A DNA stretch of 64,000 nt, from assembly GCA_900541835.1 (NCBI GenBank), contig UQLL01000005.1, forward strand, positions 46,258 to 110,257, given 5' to 3'. The notes below the pieces were generated by a model, which saw nothing but the letters and a program-made list of their open reading frames with translations, had not been told where the DNA came from and searched no databases. Origin of the DNA: an uncultured Porphyromonadaceae bacterium. GTDB taxonomy: Bacteria; Bacteroidota; Bacteroidia; Bacteroidales; Muribaculaceae. Position 1 is the first letter of the stretch. Each line of letters opens with the position of its first letter. This document shows positions 8,115 through 17,100 of this stretch, piece by piece. Both the position numbers and the translations under genes were made by a program.

Positions 8115-8960
8115 TTAAGAAGCTGAAAATTCGGCTCTTACCCAGGAGCCGTCTTCAGCGTAACCGAGGTGTCGGAGGCCTTGTTTCCGGGCTGCCTGGC
8201 GGATGATGTCGAGGTCGGGGAGATAGAAGCCGCTGCATACGAACCGTCCGCCTGGTTTGAGGGCGCGGGCGTAGGCTGCGATGTCGGTGGTGATGATGTT
8301 GCGGTTGATGTTGGCCAGCAGCAGGTCGGCTTGGGGGATGTGGGGAAGCTGGGAGGCGTCGCCGCAGATGAGGTGTGGCGTGACGGCGTTGAGGCGGGCG
8401 TTGTCGCAGGCGTTGTCGTAGGCGTCGGGGTCTATCTCGATGCCGTGGACGTCGGTGGCGCCGAGCATGCAGGCGAGGATGGCGAGGATGCCGGTGCCGG
8501 TACCCATGTCGGTGACGGTCAGTCCGGTCATGTCGTGCGTCAGCATGTATTCCATCATGAGGCGGGTGGTGGAGTGGTGGCCGGTGCCGAAGGCCATGCG
8601 GGGGTCGACGATGATCTGGTAGCGGGCGTCGGGGACGTCGGTGTGGAAGGAGCTGCGCACCACTACCTGATCGCCGACGACGATGGGCTGGAAGTAGTGT
8701 TTCTCCCATTCGTGGTTCCAGTCCTGGCCTTCTACGATGGTGTTGTCGGCCTGGAGGGTGACGCCGGGGGCAGGGAAGTCGGCGAGCAGTGCGGTGAGGG
8801 CGTCGTCGTCGAACTGGTCCTGGAGTATGTAGGCGGTGAGAATAGGCTCTTCGGTGGTGAATGACTCGTAGCCGATGTCGCCGAGCAGGGCGGCGGCGAA
8901 GTCGGCGATGTCCTGGCTCCAGGGGGTGATGCGGAGGGTGGTGCTGACGTAATCCTTCAT
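8115..8960 (-). CDS. prmA: Ribosomal protein L11 methyltransferase
   Basis: SAM-dependent methyltransferase of 281 aa expected to methylate ribosomal protein L11. The N-terminal substrate-binding domain (about 1-110) includes QDWNHEWEKHY; IVVDPRMAFGTGHH-type sequence follows. The Rossmann core has the SAM-binding loop DMGTGTGILAI at about 151-161, an acidic residue in HGIEIDPDAYDNA, and the PrmA-specific catalytic motif LLLANINRNI. Length and motif order match PrmA. The -7 box ends 4 nt before the ATG, so the mRNA is probably leaderless. Confidence 0.9.
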   Translation of the reverse strand: MKDYVSTTLRITPWSQDIADFAAALLGDIGYESFTTEEPILTAYILQDQFDDDALTALLADFPAPGVTLQADNTIVEGQDWNHEWEKHYFQPIVVGDQVVVRSSFHTDVPDARYQIIVDPRMAFGTGHHSTTRLMMEYMLTHDMTGLTVTDMGTGTGILAILACMLGATDVHGIEIDPDAYDNACDNARLNAVTPHLICGDASQLPHIPQADLLLANINRNIITTDIAAYARALKPGGRFVCSGFYLPDLDIIRQAARKQGLRHLGYAEDGSWVRAEFSAS

Positions 8961-8964
8961 GGTG

Positions 8965-8972
8965 CAAAGTTA
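8965..8972 (-). promoter_or_regulatory. -7 box of prmA, leaderless arrangement
   Basis: TAACTTTG on the minus strand, followed by CACC and then the ATG. Transcription would start at or next to the start codon. No clear TTTG is found at -33. Confidence 0.55.
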
Positions 8973-9063
8973 CGAAAAAAAGTTGAGAATGGAGAGTCGT
9001 GGCTGAGGGTGCCCGTAGCCATGCCGCTGTCACTGCCGCCCGCTTTGGCGTGGCGGTGTTGAG

Positions 9064-9087
9064 AAAAAAGCCCCGCGGCACGGGGCT
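9064..9087 (-). terminator. Intrinsic terminator of the YtxH/holin-like operon
   Basis: Stem AGCCCCG/CGGGGCT with a 5-nt loop, followed by six T on the minus strand, 36 nt after the last gene of the operon. Confidence 0.85.
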
Positions 9088-9123
9088 GCAGGGTAGGGGG
9101 GTGCGTAGAGGGGGCAGGGTGGG

Positions 9124-9435
9124 CTATTTCTTGTTCTTGCGGAAGAAGTTGACGAGCTTGCGGCCGGAGCGGAAGAGGGCGAAGCCGATGCCGAAGAGGT
9201 CGGCGTATGACATTAGCTTCAGGCCGGTGTCGGCGAGGCTGAACAGGCCGGTGCCTTTGGGCATGATGGCGGTCTTGCGCAGGGAAGTGGTGTCGTTGAG
9301 GAGTTTCTCTTTGAGAAGCTCCATGCGTATCTGTGTCAGGAGGCGCTGCTGGCGCAGTTCGCCTATGGTGTAGCCACGGAAGTTCTCGCGGCGGTGGGGC
9401 GGCACGATGGGTGAGGTGGACTTCTTGTCTGCCAT
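9124..9435 (-). CDS. Conserved-type hypothetical protein (103 aa), last gene of envelope operon
   Basis: Not recognised at family level. The N-terminal half is charged and helical (YTIGELRQQRLLTQIRMELLKEKLLND), the middle contains TGLFSLADTGLKLMSYADLFGIGFALF, a weakly hydrophobic segment, and the C-terminus is strongly basic (RSGRKLVNFFRKNKK). It follows the holin-like gene by 9 nt and ends at a T-tailed hairpin, so it is the last gene of the YtxH/holin-like operon. The context suggests a peripheral inner-membrane or envelope-stress role, which is inference. Confidence 0.65.
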   Translation of the reverse strand: MADKKSTSPIVPPHRRENFRGYTIGELRQQRLLTQIRMELLKEKLLNDTTSLRKTAIMPKGTGLFSLADTGLKLMSYADLFGIGFALFRSGRKLVNFFRKNKK

Positions 9436-9444
9436 GGCTGTGGT

Positions 9445-9807
9445 TTATTTGTCGGTTTTGGGTTTGCGGTCAAAGAGGATTCGAGTGAGCAGGCGGCTGA
9501 TGGGGGTGAGTATCAGGGGCTTGCGCAGCAGTACGAGCAGCAGGCATAAGACGAAGAATATGCCGGCGGTGCTGAGGTAGGCCAGCGCTGGGCACATGAA
9601 GAGCTTGAAGAGCTCGGCGCAGCTGAAGCCGAGGAATATGAGGATGAAGGCGAAGGCGAACAGGCAGACGATGCCTATGACGAGCATGCCGCTGAGGAGG
9701 GTGAACTTCTCGGCTGCGGTGAACTTGGCGTATTCCACGGCCACGGAGAAGAAGCGCATGGCCTCGTCGCGAATGGTCTTGATTTCGTCGAGTAGCTTGG
9801 ATTTCAT
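9445..9807 (-). CDS. Phage-holin-like family (PF07332-type) membrane protein
   Basis: Membrane protein of 120 aa. A basic and amphipathic N-terminus (residues 1-38) is followed by two long hydrophobic segments (about 42-70, LVIGIVCLFAFAFILIFLG, and about 78-102, AYLSTAGIFFVLCLLLVLL) and a short basic tail. This layout is typical of the PF07332 'putative actinobacterial holin-X/phage holin' family, common in Bacteroidota envelope operons next to YtxH genes. There is no prophage around it, so a lysis role is unlikely. It lies between a YtxH gene (86 nt upstream) and the 103-aa gene. Confidence 0.7.
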   Translation of the reverse strand: MKSKLLDEIKTIRDEAMRFFSVAVEYAKFTAAEKFTLLSGMLVIGIVCLFAFAFILIFLGFSCAELFKLFMCPALAYLSTAGIFFVLCLLLVLLRKPLILTPISRLLTRILFDRKPKTDK

Positions 9808-9826
9808 GAGGCGGGAATATTAAGTA

Positions 9827-9866
9827 AGGAGGGCACGGGGGCGATGGAAGCTCCCGGTGCCCTCCT
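9827..9866. repeat. Intercistronic hairpin inside the YtxH-holin operon
   Basis: A 10-bp perfect stem AGGAGGGCAC/GTGCCCTCCT in the 86-nt gap between the second YtxH gene and the holin-like gene. No T-run follows on the minus strand, so it may process or stabilise the mRNA rather than end it. Confidence 0.6.
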
Positions 9867-9893
9867 GTGGTTCTGGCAGGATATGCTGCTGTG

Positions 9894-10091
9894 TTATTTC
9901 TCTACGCTGGCGGATAGTTCGGCCACGAGTTCGTCTACTTCGCGGTCGCAGACCTTGATGCCCTTGCGGCGCAGAATCTCGCGGATTTTCTCGCGTACGT
10001 CCTCGCCCTTTGCGGGTGCGAAGAGTAGGGCGGCGGAGCAGCCTACGATGGCGCCTCCGAGGAAGGCGTAGAGCAGATTGAGTGATTTCAT
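9894..10091 (-). CDS. YtxH domain-containing protein (65 aa)
   Basis: Small single-pass membrane protein. Residues about 5-25 are a glycine-rich transmembrane segment (LLYAFLGGAIVGCSAALLFAP) followed by the YtxH hallmark AP-x-KG and a charged helix (DVREKIREILRRKGI). A paralogue lies 48 nt upstream (10140-10343). YtxH proteins are envelope-associated and general-stress-linked in other bacteria; the precise function is unknown. It is in one operon with the holin-like and 103-aa genes. Confidence 0.8.
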   Translation of the reverse strand: MKSLNLLYAFLGGAIVGCSAALLFAPAKGEDVREKIREILRRKGIKVCDREVDELVAELSASVEK

Positions 10092-10139
10092 GTTCTATGT
10101 CTTATGTGAGGGGTTTTACTTGTGTTGTCGGCGCCGGTG

Positions 10140-10343
10140 TCAGATCTGCTTCTCGAGCTGGTCCTCGATTTCCTCGGCGAGCTCTTCCATCTTGTTGCAC
10201 TTGAGGTTGATGCCCTTTTTCTTGAGGATCTCGATGATGTTGCGGCGGGTCTCGTTGCCCTTGTGGGGGGCTACCAGGAGGCCTACTGCTGCGCCGGCGA
10301 TGGCGCCGCCTATTACGGCGGAGATTACGTGAATCGGCTTCAT
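10140..10343 (-). CDS. YtxH domain-containing protein (67 aa), paralogue
   Basis: First gene of the minus-strand envelope operon, ATG at 10343. It has the same plan as its neighbour: Gly/Ala-rich membrane segment (VIGGAIAGAAVGLLVAP), HKGNETRRNIIEILKKKGI, then an acidic coiled tail (EELAEEIEDQLEKQI). The two copies share the segment IxEILxxKGI, so they look like a tandem duplication. A longer open frame continuing upstream through 11777 is only the shadow of the FadL-type gene. Confidence 0.8.
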   Translation of the reverse strand: MKPIHVISAVIGGAIAGAAVGLLVAPHKGNETRRNIIEILKKKGINLKCNKMEELAEEIEDQLEKQI

Positions 10344-10429
10344 AGTGTGTATGTTTCTTGTGTGTTCTTGCTTGTTTACCTTATAACGCAAAAAACGCGC
10401 CAAGTGTTTTAACACGATTTGATTTTTTG

Positions 10430-12052
10430 TCAGAATTTGAATCCCATGGAGAGTACCACCTGGTGGTTGGCCGAGGTGACGCGTGCCGATGGACAAGCGG
10501 CGGGTTCGGCGATGTCGGAGGGGAAGGGATGATATTCGCTCCGGCGGTTCTTGTAGACGTAGGCCAGGTCGGTGTAGAAGCCCTTGTGGTGGAATCCGAT
10601 GCCGCCGGTTATGTAGTAGGTGCGGTCGTCGAGGGTGTAGTCGAGGCGGGCGCCGTCGGTGAAGACTTCCTCTTTGTTGTCGAAGACGTCGCTTTTTACG
10701 GGTGCACGCATCAGGGAGTAGCCGGCGCGCAGTGAGACGTTGTTGCTGACGCGGGCCTCGGCGCCGACGCGCAGGGTCGACGTGGACTGGTACATGTTCT
10801 TGATGTCGTCGTTGGTGTAGGTGAAGGAATCGTAGCCGCCGTTGAGCCAGTTGTCGTCGTACTTGTCGGTGAAGTGACAGTAGCGGTAGTTGGCCCACTC
10901 GTAGTCGGCGGAGATGATGAAGCGGTTGGCGATGACTCCGGCCATGGAGGCGATGAGGCGCCAGGGGGTGCGGAAGCGGTAGTCGTAGACGGCGTCGTAG
11001 CCGCCGTTGGTGTAGTGGATCTCCTCGCCGCGGTGGTTGCCGTAGATGGAGCTTGTGGCGCCGAGGTACGACTGCTCGAGGTCGTACCAGGTTGGGGTGT
11101 GCATGGCAAAGCCGATGCGCAGCTGCGGCACGGGGCGCACTATGAAGCCGAGCTTGTAGTTGAAGCCGGTGCCGGTGACTCTGTAGCGGCTCTGCAGCTG
11201 GATGTCGGAGGTGGTCTGCTCCACCTCGTCGTTGCTGTTGGCCACGTAGGCGCCTGTCATCTGCTCGCCCCAGAGGGAATTGCGCTCGTAGGAGAAGTCG
11301 ACGATGCCGAAGTCCATGCCCCAGTAGAAGACGTTGGAGACGTTGCCGCCCAGGGCGATGTTGTATTCGTCCATGGCCCCCTTGTCGACGACGCGGAAGT
11401 AACCGGAGCCGGTGGTGCCTGCGCCGAACTGGCCGTCCCAGTGGGCCTTGCCGTCTTCCTGGCGGGCGTTGATGAAGTATGAGTCGTAGCCGAGGATGGT
11501 GGCCCAGGGTGCCTGGAGTCCGCCGTCGGTGGGGTTGTAGGGGTCGAAGCTGCCGTTGCCGGCCACGTCGCCGACGTTGACGCCGCTGCCGTTGGCCAGG
11601 GCTGCGATATAGTTGGTGACGGAGGTGCCGAGGCGGGGCACACTGCCGCGGAAGCGGCGGTTGAACGACGAGGTCTTGTTGTAGGTGAAGCCGAGGTTGA
11701 TGTTGCGCAGTACTCCGGAGTTGTGGATGCTGAACACGCAGCCTATGTTGTTGAGGTAGAATGGCGTTTTGTCCCACTTGGTGGCCACGCCCTGGCTAAT
11801 GGCCTTGCTCTGCTGGGCGTCGATGTCGATGGTGAATCCGATTTCGTTCTGGCGGTATACGCCGATGCCGCCGGGGTTCTGGCTGAGTGTGGAGAGGTCG
11901 CCGCCGAGGGCGCCGAAGGCTCCGCCCATGGACATGAAGCGGGCGGTGCCCTTGAGGTCGGGCTGGGCGAACTGGTAGGCGTCCATGGCCGACTGGGCGC
12001 TCATCAGCGCCGGGAAGGCAAGGGTGGCCAGTGTGAGTAAGGATTTTTTCAT
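10430..12052 (-). CDS. OmpP1/FadL-family outer-membrane transporter
   Basis: Outer-membrane beta-barrel of 540 aa for hydrophobic substrates by family (long-chain fatty acid or aromatic transport). The signal peptide MKKSLLTLATLAFPALMSAQ is followed by the family's N-terminal hatch signature (GTARFMSMGGAFGALGGD, then TLSQNPGGIGVYR). The rest alternates polar and aromatic residues as barrel strands and ends with Phe (VVLSMGFKF). It is convergent with nothing and lies upstream of the YtxH operon on the same strand (86-nt gap). Substrate not predictable. Confidence 0.85.
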   Translation of the reverse strand: MKKSLLTLATLAFPALMSAQSAMDAYQFAQPDLKGTARFMSMGGAFGALGGDLSTLSQNPGGIGVYRQNEIGFTIDIDAQQSKAISQGVATKWDKTPFYLNNIGCVFSIHNSGVLRNINLGFTYNKTSSFNRRFRGSVPRLGTSVTNYIAALANGSGVNVGDVAGNGSFDPYNPTDGGLQAPWATILGYDSYFINARQEDGKAHWDGQFGAGTTGSGYFRVVDKGAMDEYNIALGGNVSNVFYWGMDFGIVDFSYERNSLWGEQMTGAYVANSNDEVEQTTSDIQLQSRYRVTGTGFNYKLGFIVRPVPQLRIGFAMHTPTWYDLEQSYLGATSSIYGNHRGEEIHYTNGGYDAVYDYRFRTPWRLIASMAGVIANRFIISADYEWANYRYCHFTDKYDDNWLNGGYDSFTYTNDDIKNMYQSTSTLRVGAEARVSNNVSLRAGYSLMRAPVKSDVFDNKEEVFTDGARLDYTLDDRTYYITGGIGFHHKGFYTDLAYVYKNRRSEYHPFPSDIAEPAACPSARVTSANHQVVLSMGFKF

Positions 12053-12075
12053 ATTGTCAGGTGTTTTTTGTTCGG

Positions 12076-12121
12076 AAAAGTGGAAGGGTGAAGGCCTTGC
12101 CGGGCGTAGTAGCCTTCACCC
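12076..12121 (-). terminator. Terminator after the Trp/Gly-rich protein gene
   Basis: Stem GGGTGAAGGC/GCCTTCACCC (10 bp, 16-nt loop) followed by TTCCACTTTTCC on the minus strand, 17 nt past the stop at 12139. Confidence 0.65.
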
Positions 12122-12138
12122 TGTACTTTGTTACGGAA

Positions 12139-13548
12139 TTAGCGTCGGCCTCCTCCTCCGCGGCTTCCGCCGCCTCCTCCGCGGGAGCCGCCGCTAAAGC
12201 CGCCGGTGGAGCGGGAGGGGCTGCTGGGGCGCGAATAGCTGCTTGAGCCGGAGCGGGATGGTGTGCTCGGGCGCGAGTAGCTGCTTGAGTTGGAGCGGGA
12301 TGGTGTGCTCGGGCGCGAGTAGCTGCTTGAGTTGGAGCGGGAGGGAGTGCTCGGGCGCGAGTATCTGTTGTTGGAATTGCTGTTGCTGGGGCGCGAGTAG
12401 CTGTTGGAACTCGGGCGCGTGGTGGTCGACGGACGCGAGTAGCGGTCGGTGGTGACGGTGCCGGTGGTACTGGTGCCGGGACGCACGGTGGTGGCGGCAT
12501 TGCCGGTGCTGGAGCCGGGACGGGCCGTCACGGTGCTGGAGCCGGATGCCTCGGGACGCACTGTTGTGGACGAGCCGGGACGTGCGGTCGCTGTGCCCAT
12601 GCCACTGGCGCCGGGACGCACGGTGACGGTGTTGCCGTTGCCTGGACGGTTGTTGCCGCCGGGGCGGTACTCGTGATCGGCGGTGTTGCCGGGTCGTGCC
12701 GTGGCTGTGCCGCTGACGCCGGGACGGGTGGTTGTGACGTAGCCGTTGTTGCCGGGACGGTAGTTGCCGCCGCCTATGCCTCCGCCCGCGCCGGGACGGC
12801 TGTCTGGCCGATGGCTGGCTGTGGGGCGGCTCGGACGGGTGCTGGAGGCCCAGCCGGGACGCACGTAGCCGTTGCCGTGCATGTTCGGGCGCCAGTTGTG
12901 GGCGTAGTTATAGCGCGGGCCGTGCCATCCCCAGCCCCAGCCCCCGGAGGGAATCCATCCCCAGCCGGCGTTCCATCCGTACCAGTATCCCGGTCCAGCC
13001 CAGCCGTAGTTCCAGGGGGCCCAGGGGCGGTACCAGGTGTTCCATCCCCATCCCCAGGAGGGTCCCCATCCCCAGGGCCAGTCGTAGTCAAGTCCCCAGC
13101 CCCACGGCGAGATGTTGATCGACAGGTAGGGGGTGGAGCAGTAGGAGGGCAGGAAGTAGGGGGTGCTGCCGGTGTAGATGACGTTGACGTTGCCCTTCGA
13201 GCCGTTGAGCACCTCGTCGAGCTCGGCCTGGTTGTTGACCACGATGGTGGGGTTGTAGTACTGCTGTATCTGCTGGGTGTAGACGTAGTCGGGTGCTGCC
13301 GAGGCGGCCGCGCCGATGGTATCGACGGGGGTGCCGTAGTAGGCCTCCCCGCGGCGGTTGTATGCGTCGATGTCGACGGCCGACATGTCGGGAACGTAGT
13401 GCGTGCCCGGCTTCGACGTGCCTTTCTTGTTGGTACGGGGCGTAACCGTGTTCTTCGGCTCCTGGTAGTAGATGTCGTCGTACTCCTGGGCGAAGCCCAT
13501 GCCTGCTGCCCCGAGCAGCATGGAGAACAATAGGTACCTCGTTTTCAT
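12139..13548 (-). CDS. Secreted low-complexity protein: Trp/Gly-rich core, Ser/Arg/Pro repeats, Gly/Arg tail
   Basis: No family recognised; 469 aa. It has a signal peptide (MKTRYLLFSMLLGAAGMGFAQ), then a moderately ordered region (about 22-135). A segment at about 145-235 is extraordinarily rich in Trp, Gly, Pro and Tyr (WGWGLDYDWPWGWGPSWGW). Residues 235-370 carry RPG-x-S/T motifs every 10-20 residues (TVRPGASG, TARPGSS). Residues 370-455 are SYSRPSTPSRSNSS repeats of 14 residues, and the tail is GGSRGGGG repeats ending RR. It is predicted extracytoplasmic and largely disordered; it may bind surfaces or polymers, which is speculation. It has its own promoter and terminator. The plus-strand frame across it is a shadow. 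Confidence 0.7.
   Translation of the reverse strand: MKTRYLLFSMLLGAAGMGFAQEYDDIYYQEPKNTVTPRTNKKGTSKPGTHYVPDMSAVDIDAYNRRGEAYYGTPVDTIGAAASAAPDYVYTQQIQQYYNPTIVVNNQAELDEVLNGSKGNVNVIYTGSTPYFLPSYCSTPYLSINISPWGWGLDYDWPWGWGPSWGWGWNTWYRPWAPWNYGWAGPGYWYGWNAGWGWIPSGGWGWGWHGPRYNYAHNWRPNMHGNGYVRPGWASSTRPSRPTASHRPDSRPGAGGGIGGGNYRPGNNGYVTTTRPGVSGTATARPGNTADHEYRPGGNNRPGNGNTVTVRPGASGMGTATARPGSSTTVRPEASGSSTVTARPGSSTGNAATTVRPGTSTTGTVTTDRYSRPSTTTRPSSNSYSRPSNSNSNNRYSRPSTPSRSNSSSYSRPSTPSRSNSSSYSRPSTPSRSGSSSYSRPSSPSRSTGGFSGGSRGGGGGSRGGGGRR
12208..12362. repeat. Tandem 42-bp repeats within the secreted protein gene
   Basis: Three full units (12237-12278, 12279-12320, 12321-12362), nearly identical, plus a diverged partial unit. 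Each encodes one 14-residue SYSRPSTPSRSNSS copy. The low divergence implies recent expansion or homogenisation. Confidence 0.9.
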
Positions 13549-13574
13549 TTTTAGTTTTCTTTTAATTGTTTGAC

Positions 13575-13634
13575 AACCGCAGGGAGCCTGCGGTTTAATG
13601 TGCTAAATTACAATGTTTGCTCGGGATGGACAAA
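13575..13634 (-). promoter_or_regulatory. Promoter and leader hairpin of the secreted repeat protein
   Basis: -33 TTTG (13634-13631), 20-nt spacer, -7-like TAATTTAG (13610-13603). The transcribed leader contains a perfect 9-bp hairpin, AACCGCAGG/CCTGCGGTT, at 13575-13595 without a T-run, 27 nt before the ATG. Confidence 0.5.
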
Positions 13635-13712
13635 TATTTAACACATTTTATTATACAACGACGTCTGAATGGGTTTTGTTACAGTCGGGAACGGGAAATA
13701 TAGGAATAACAA

Positions 13713-13736
13713 GGAGCAGCACACGTGCACTGCTCC
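13713..13736 (-). terminator. Hairpin terminator after trxA
   Basis: GGAGCAG/CTGCTCC stem extended through a GCAC/GTGT region, followed by TTGTTATT on the minus strand; 28 nt after the trxA stop. Confidence 0.5.
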
Positions 13737-13764
13737 GAGTATGGTACCTTCAGGGGTGGCCGTT

Positions 13765-14079
13765 TTAGAGGATGTTGGCGAGCTTGCTCTCCAGGTCGGA
13801 GAGCCTGACCAGGCCGACGCTGCGGTCCTTGAGTTCTCCGTCGCGGAAGAAGAGGACGGTGGGGATGTTGCGGATGCCGAACTCGGTGGGGAGGTCGCCG
13901 TCCTCGTCGACGTTGAACTTGCCGACCAGGGCCTTGTCGGCATACTTGTCGGCCAGCTGCTCGACCACGGGGCCGAGCTTGATGCACGGGCCGCACCAGG
14001 TGGCCCAGAAATCGATTACTACGGGTTTGCCCGACTGGATGGCTTCGCGGGCGGAAGCGTCGTTGAAATGTTCAAGCAT
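13765..14079 (-). CDS. trxA: Thioredoxin
   Basis: Cytoplasmic thiol-disulfide reductant of 104 aa, the normal length. The redox motif is FWATWCGPC at about residues 24-32, the buried Asp is in VVIDFWA, and the cis-Pro loop is RNIPTVLFF. It lies 34 nt downstream of dnaE on the same strand and is probably co-transcribed with it. Confidence 0.93.
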   Translation of the reverse strand: MLEHFNDASAREAIQSGKPVVIDFWATWCGPCIKLGPVVEQLADKYADKALVGKFNVDEDGDLPTEFGIRNIPTVLFFRDGELKDRSVGLVRLSDLESKLANIL

Positions 14080-14113
14080 ACTATGTGTGTTTTTTCTATT
14101 AACGGTTATGCTG

Positions 14114-17100
14114 TTATTTGGTTCGTACGGTATATTGGATTCCGAGGTCGTCGAGGGTGTGGAGCAGGGCGCGGGAGAGGAGGCACTTCTTGCGCGAGCG
14201 CAGGCGTATGGTGGCGTTGTGCTCCAGGTCCTGGAGGGTGAGGACGAGGTCGACGGGCTTGACGTACTGGGGCTTCTGCTTGTCCTCTGCGGCGGCCTCG
14301 GCGGCTCGGCGGGCGTGGTCGCGGTCGTGGACCTGTCCCTCGAGGACGCCGAGGAGCTGGCCGCTGTCCATGGCCGGCAGGCTGACGCAAAGCTCGTTGG
14401 CGACGCTGTTGCCCAGGTCGGCCAGGTGCTCCACTTTCTCGATCTGCAGGTCGTAGTTGCCGGGGCGGAAGGGCTGCTCCACCAGGGTGGTGGTGACGCG
14501 GATCTTGGAGCCGGCGGTGGCGTAGGGCAGGAAGGTCTGGTAGTTCTTGCCGAACAGGCGCACGGTGGCGGCGCCGCTGAAGTCTTCCATCGTCAGCACG
14601 CCGTAGGGCTTGCCCTTGGCCGTCATCTTTGTCTCGAAGCCGGTGACGAGGCCTCCGAAAGTCACCTTCTCGCCCGGTGTGCAACGGTCCTTGATCTCGG
14701 CGCAGGGAGTGTTGCAGCCGTAGGTGAGCTCCAGGTAGTAGCTGTCGAGGGGGTGGGCCGAGAGGTACATGGTCACGACCTTCTTCTCCTCCTCGAGGAG
14801 CTTGAGGTCGCTCAGGGGCTCGTACTTGGGCGGGGTGGGGCGGGCAGTCTCGATGGGAACGATGTCGGCGAACAGCGACGCCTGGGAGTTGTTGCGGTCG
14901 GCCTGCATGCGCTGTCCGTATTTAATTAATGTGTCGGCGTAGGAGCTGTTGCCGTCGGGGGCGAGGTACAGGTCGCGACGGTCGCCGAAGCAGTCGATGG
15001 CTCCGGCCTTGGCCAGGTTCTCGAGGGCGCTGCGGTTGACGGCTCCGCCGCCCACGCGCTCCACGAAGTCGTAGATGTCGGTGTAAGGGCCGTTCTCCTT
15101 GCGCTCTTTGATGATGACGGCCGTGGCGTTGGCGCCGAAGCCCTTGATGGCGCCCAGGCCGAAGCGGATCTCGCCCTTGGCGTTGACGGTGAAGCGCTCC
15201 AGCGACTCGTTGATGTCGGGGCCGAGCACGGTGATGCCCATGGCCCGGCACTCGTCCATGTAGTGGCTAAGCTTGGCGGGGTTGTCGAAGTTGCGGCTGA
15301 GCACGCCGGCCATGTACTCGGCGGGGTAGTTGGCCTTGAGGTAGGCGGTCTGGTAGGCCACCCAGGAGTAGCAGGTGGCGTGGCTCTTGTTGAAGGCGTA
15401 CTTGGCGAACTCTGTCCAGTCGCTCCAGATTTTCTCCAGCACCTCGGCCTTGTGTCCGTTTTTCTGTCCCTGGTCCATGAACTTGACCTTGAGCTTCATC
15501 ATCTGGTCTATCTTCTTCTTGCCCATGGCCTTGCGGAGCTTGTCGCTCTCGCCGCGGGTGAAGTTGGCCAGCAGTCGGCTCAGGAGCATGACCTGCTCCT
15601 GGTAGACGGTGATGCCGTAGGTCTCGGCCAGGTACTTCTCCATGATGGGGATGTCGTAGACGATTGGCTCGTCGCCGTGCTTGCGGCGGATGAACTGGGG
15701 GATGTAGGCCATGGGCCCCGGGCGGTAGAGGGCGTTCATGGCTATGAGGTCTTCGAACTTGGTGGGGTGCAGGTCGCGCAGCGACGACTGCATGCCGGCC
15801 GACTCGAACTGGAAAGTGGCGGTGGTGCGTCCCTGGCAGTAGAGCTCGAAGGTCTTGGCGTCGTCGAGAGGTATCTTCTCGATGTCGAGGTCGATGCCGC
15901 GCGTCTGCTTGATGTTGGCCAGGGCGTCCATGATGATGCTGAGCGTGCGCAGGCCCAGGAAGTCCATCTTGATCATGCCGGTCTCCTCGATGACGGAGCC
16001 CTCGTACTGGGTGACGATTACCGTCTCGCCGTCGGTGTCCTTGGCGGTGGAGACTGGCACCCAGTCGGTGATGGGGTCGCGGCCGATGATGACGCCGCAG
16101 GCATGCACGCCGGTGTTGCGCTTGTTGCCCTCCAGACGCTCGGCGAAGTGGAGCACCTCGGGCACGAGCGGATTGGGGTTCTGGAGCTCCTGGCGCATCT
16201 CCGGGTTGTACTTCAGGCAGTTGGTGATGTTGATCTTGGGTTCCTTGCCGTTGACCTCGGGCAGGTGATCGGGCACCAGCTTGGCCAGGCGGTTGCTCTC
16301 CGGCAGCGGCAGGTCCATGACCTTGGCCACGTCCTTGATTACCTGCTTGGTGGCCATGGTGGTGTAGGTGATGATGTGGGCCACCTTGTCGGCGCCGTAC
16401 TTGTCGGTGACGTACTTGAGCACGCGGTAGCGGCCGTCGTCGTCGAAGTCAACGTCGATATCGGGCAGCGAGATGCGGTCCGGGTTGAGGAAACGCTCGA
16501 ACAGCAGGTCATACTTCAGCGGGTCTATGTTGGTGATTCCCAGGCAGTAAGCCACTACCGAGCCGGCGGCCGATCCACGGCCCGGGCCGATGCTCACGCC
16601 GAGCTTGTTGCGCCCGGTGTTGATGAAGTCCTGCACGATGAGGAAGTAGCCGGGGAAGCCCATCGTCTTCATGATGTGGAGCTCGAAGGTGATGCGCTCC
16701 TTGACTTCGTCGCTGAGCGGGGTGGGGTAGTGCGTCTCGGCGCCCTCCCAGGCGAGCTTGGCCAGGTAGTCGGCCTCGAGCTTGATGCGGTAGAGGCGGT
16801 CGTAGCCGCCCAGGCCGGCGACCTTCTTCTGCGCCTCCTCCTCGCTGAGCACGACGTTGTGGTTCTCGTCCCGGGTGAACTCGTCGAAGAGCTCCTGCTC
16901 GGTGATGCGCTGCCGGTACTCGGCCTCGGTGCCGAACTCGGCGGGGATGTCGAACACGGGCATGACTGGCGCGTGGTCGATGCTGTAGGTCTCCACCTTG
17001 TCGAGAATCTCCATGGTGGTGTCAAGCGCCTCGGGCAGGTCGGCGAAGATGTCGGTCATCTCCTGCTGCGACTTGAACCACTCCTGCTTGGTGTAGTGCA

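Noticed and set aside
9445..9807. Holin-like gene as evidence of a prophage
   Set aside because: No phage structural, integrase or lysis genes surround it, and the family is common in ordinary envelope operons.
12208..12362. Regular 42-bp repeats as a possible CRISPR array
   Set aside because: The repeats have no spacers, lie head to tail and encode in-frame 14-residue units of a secreted protein.
12673..13533. Plus-strand open frame opposite the Trp/Gly-rich protein
   Set aside because: Its composition (Gly/Val/Ala runs) is the antisense shadow of the GC-rich low-complexity gene; it has no start signal or known domain.
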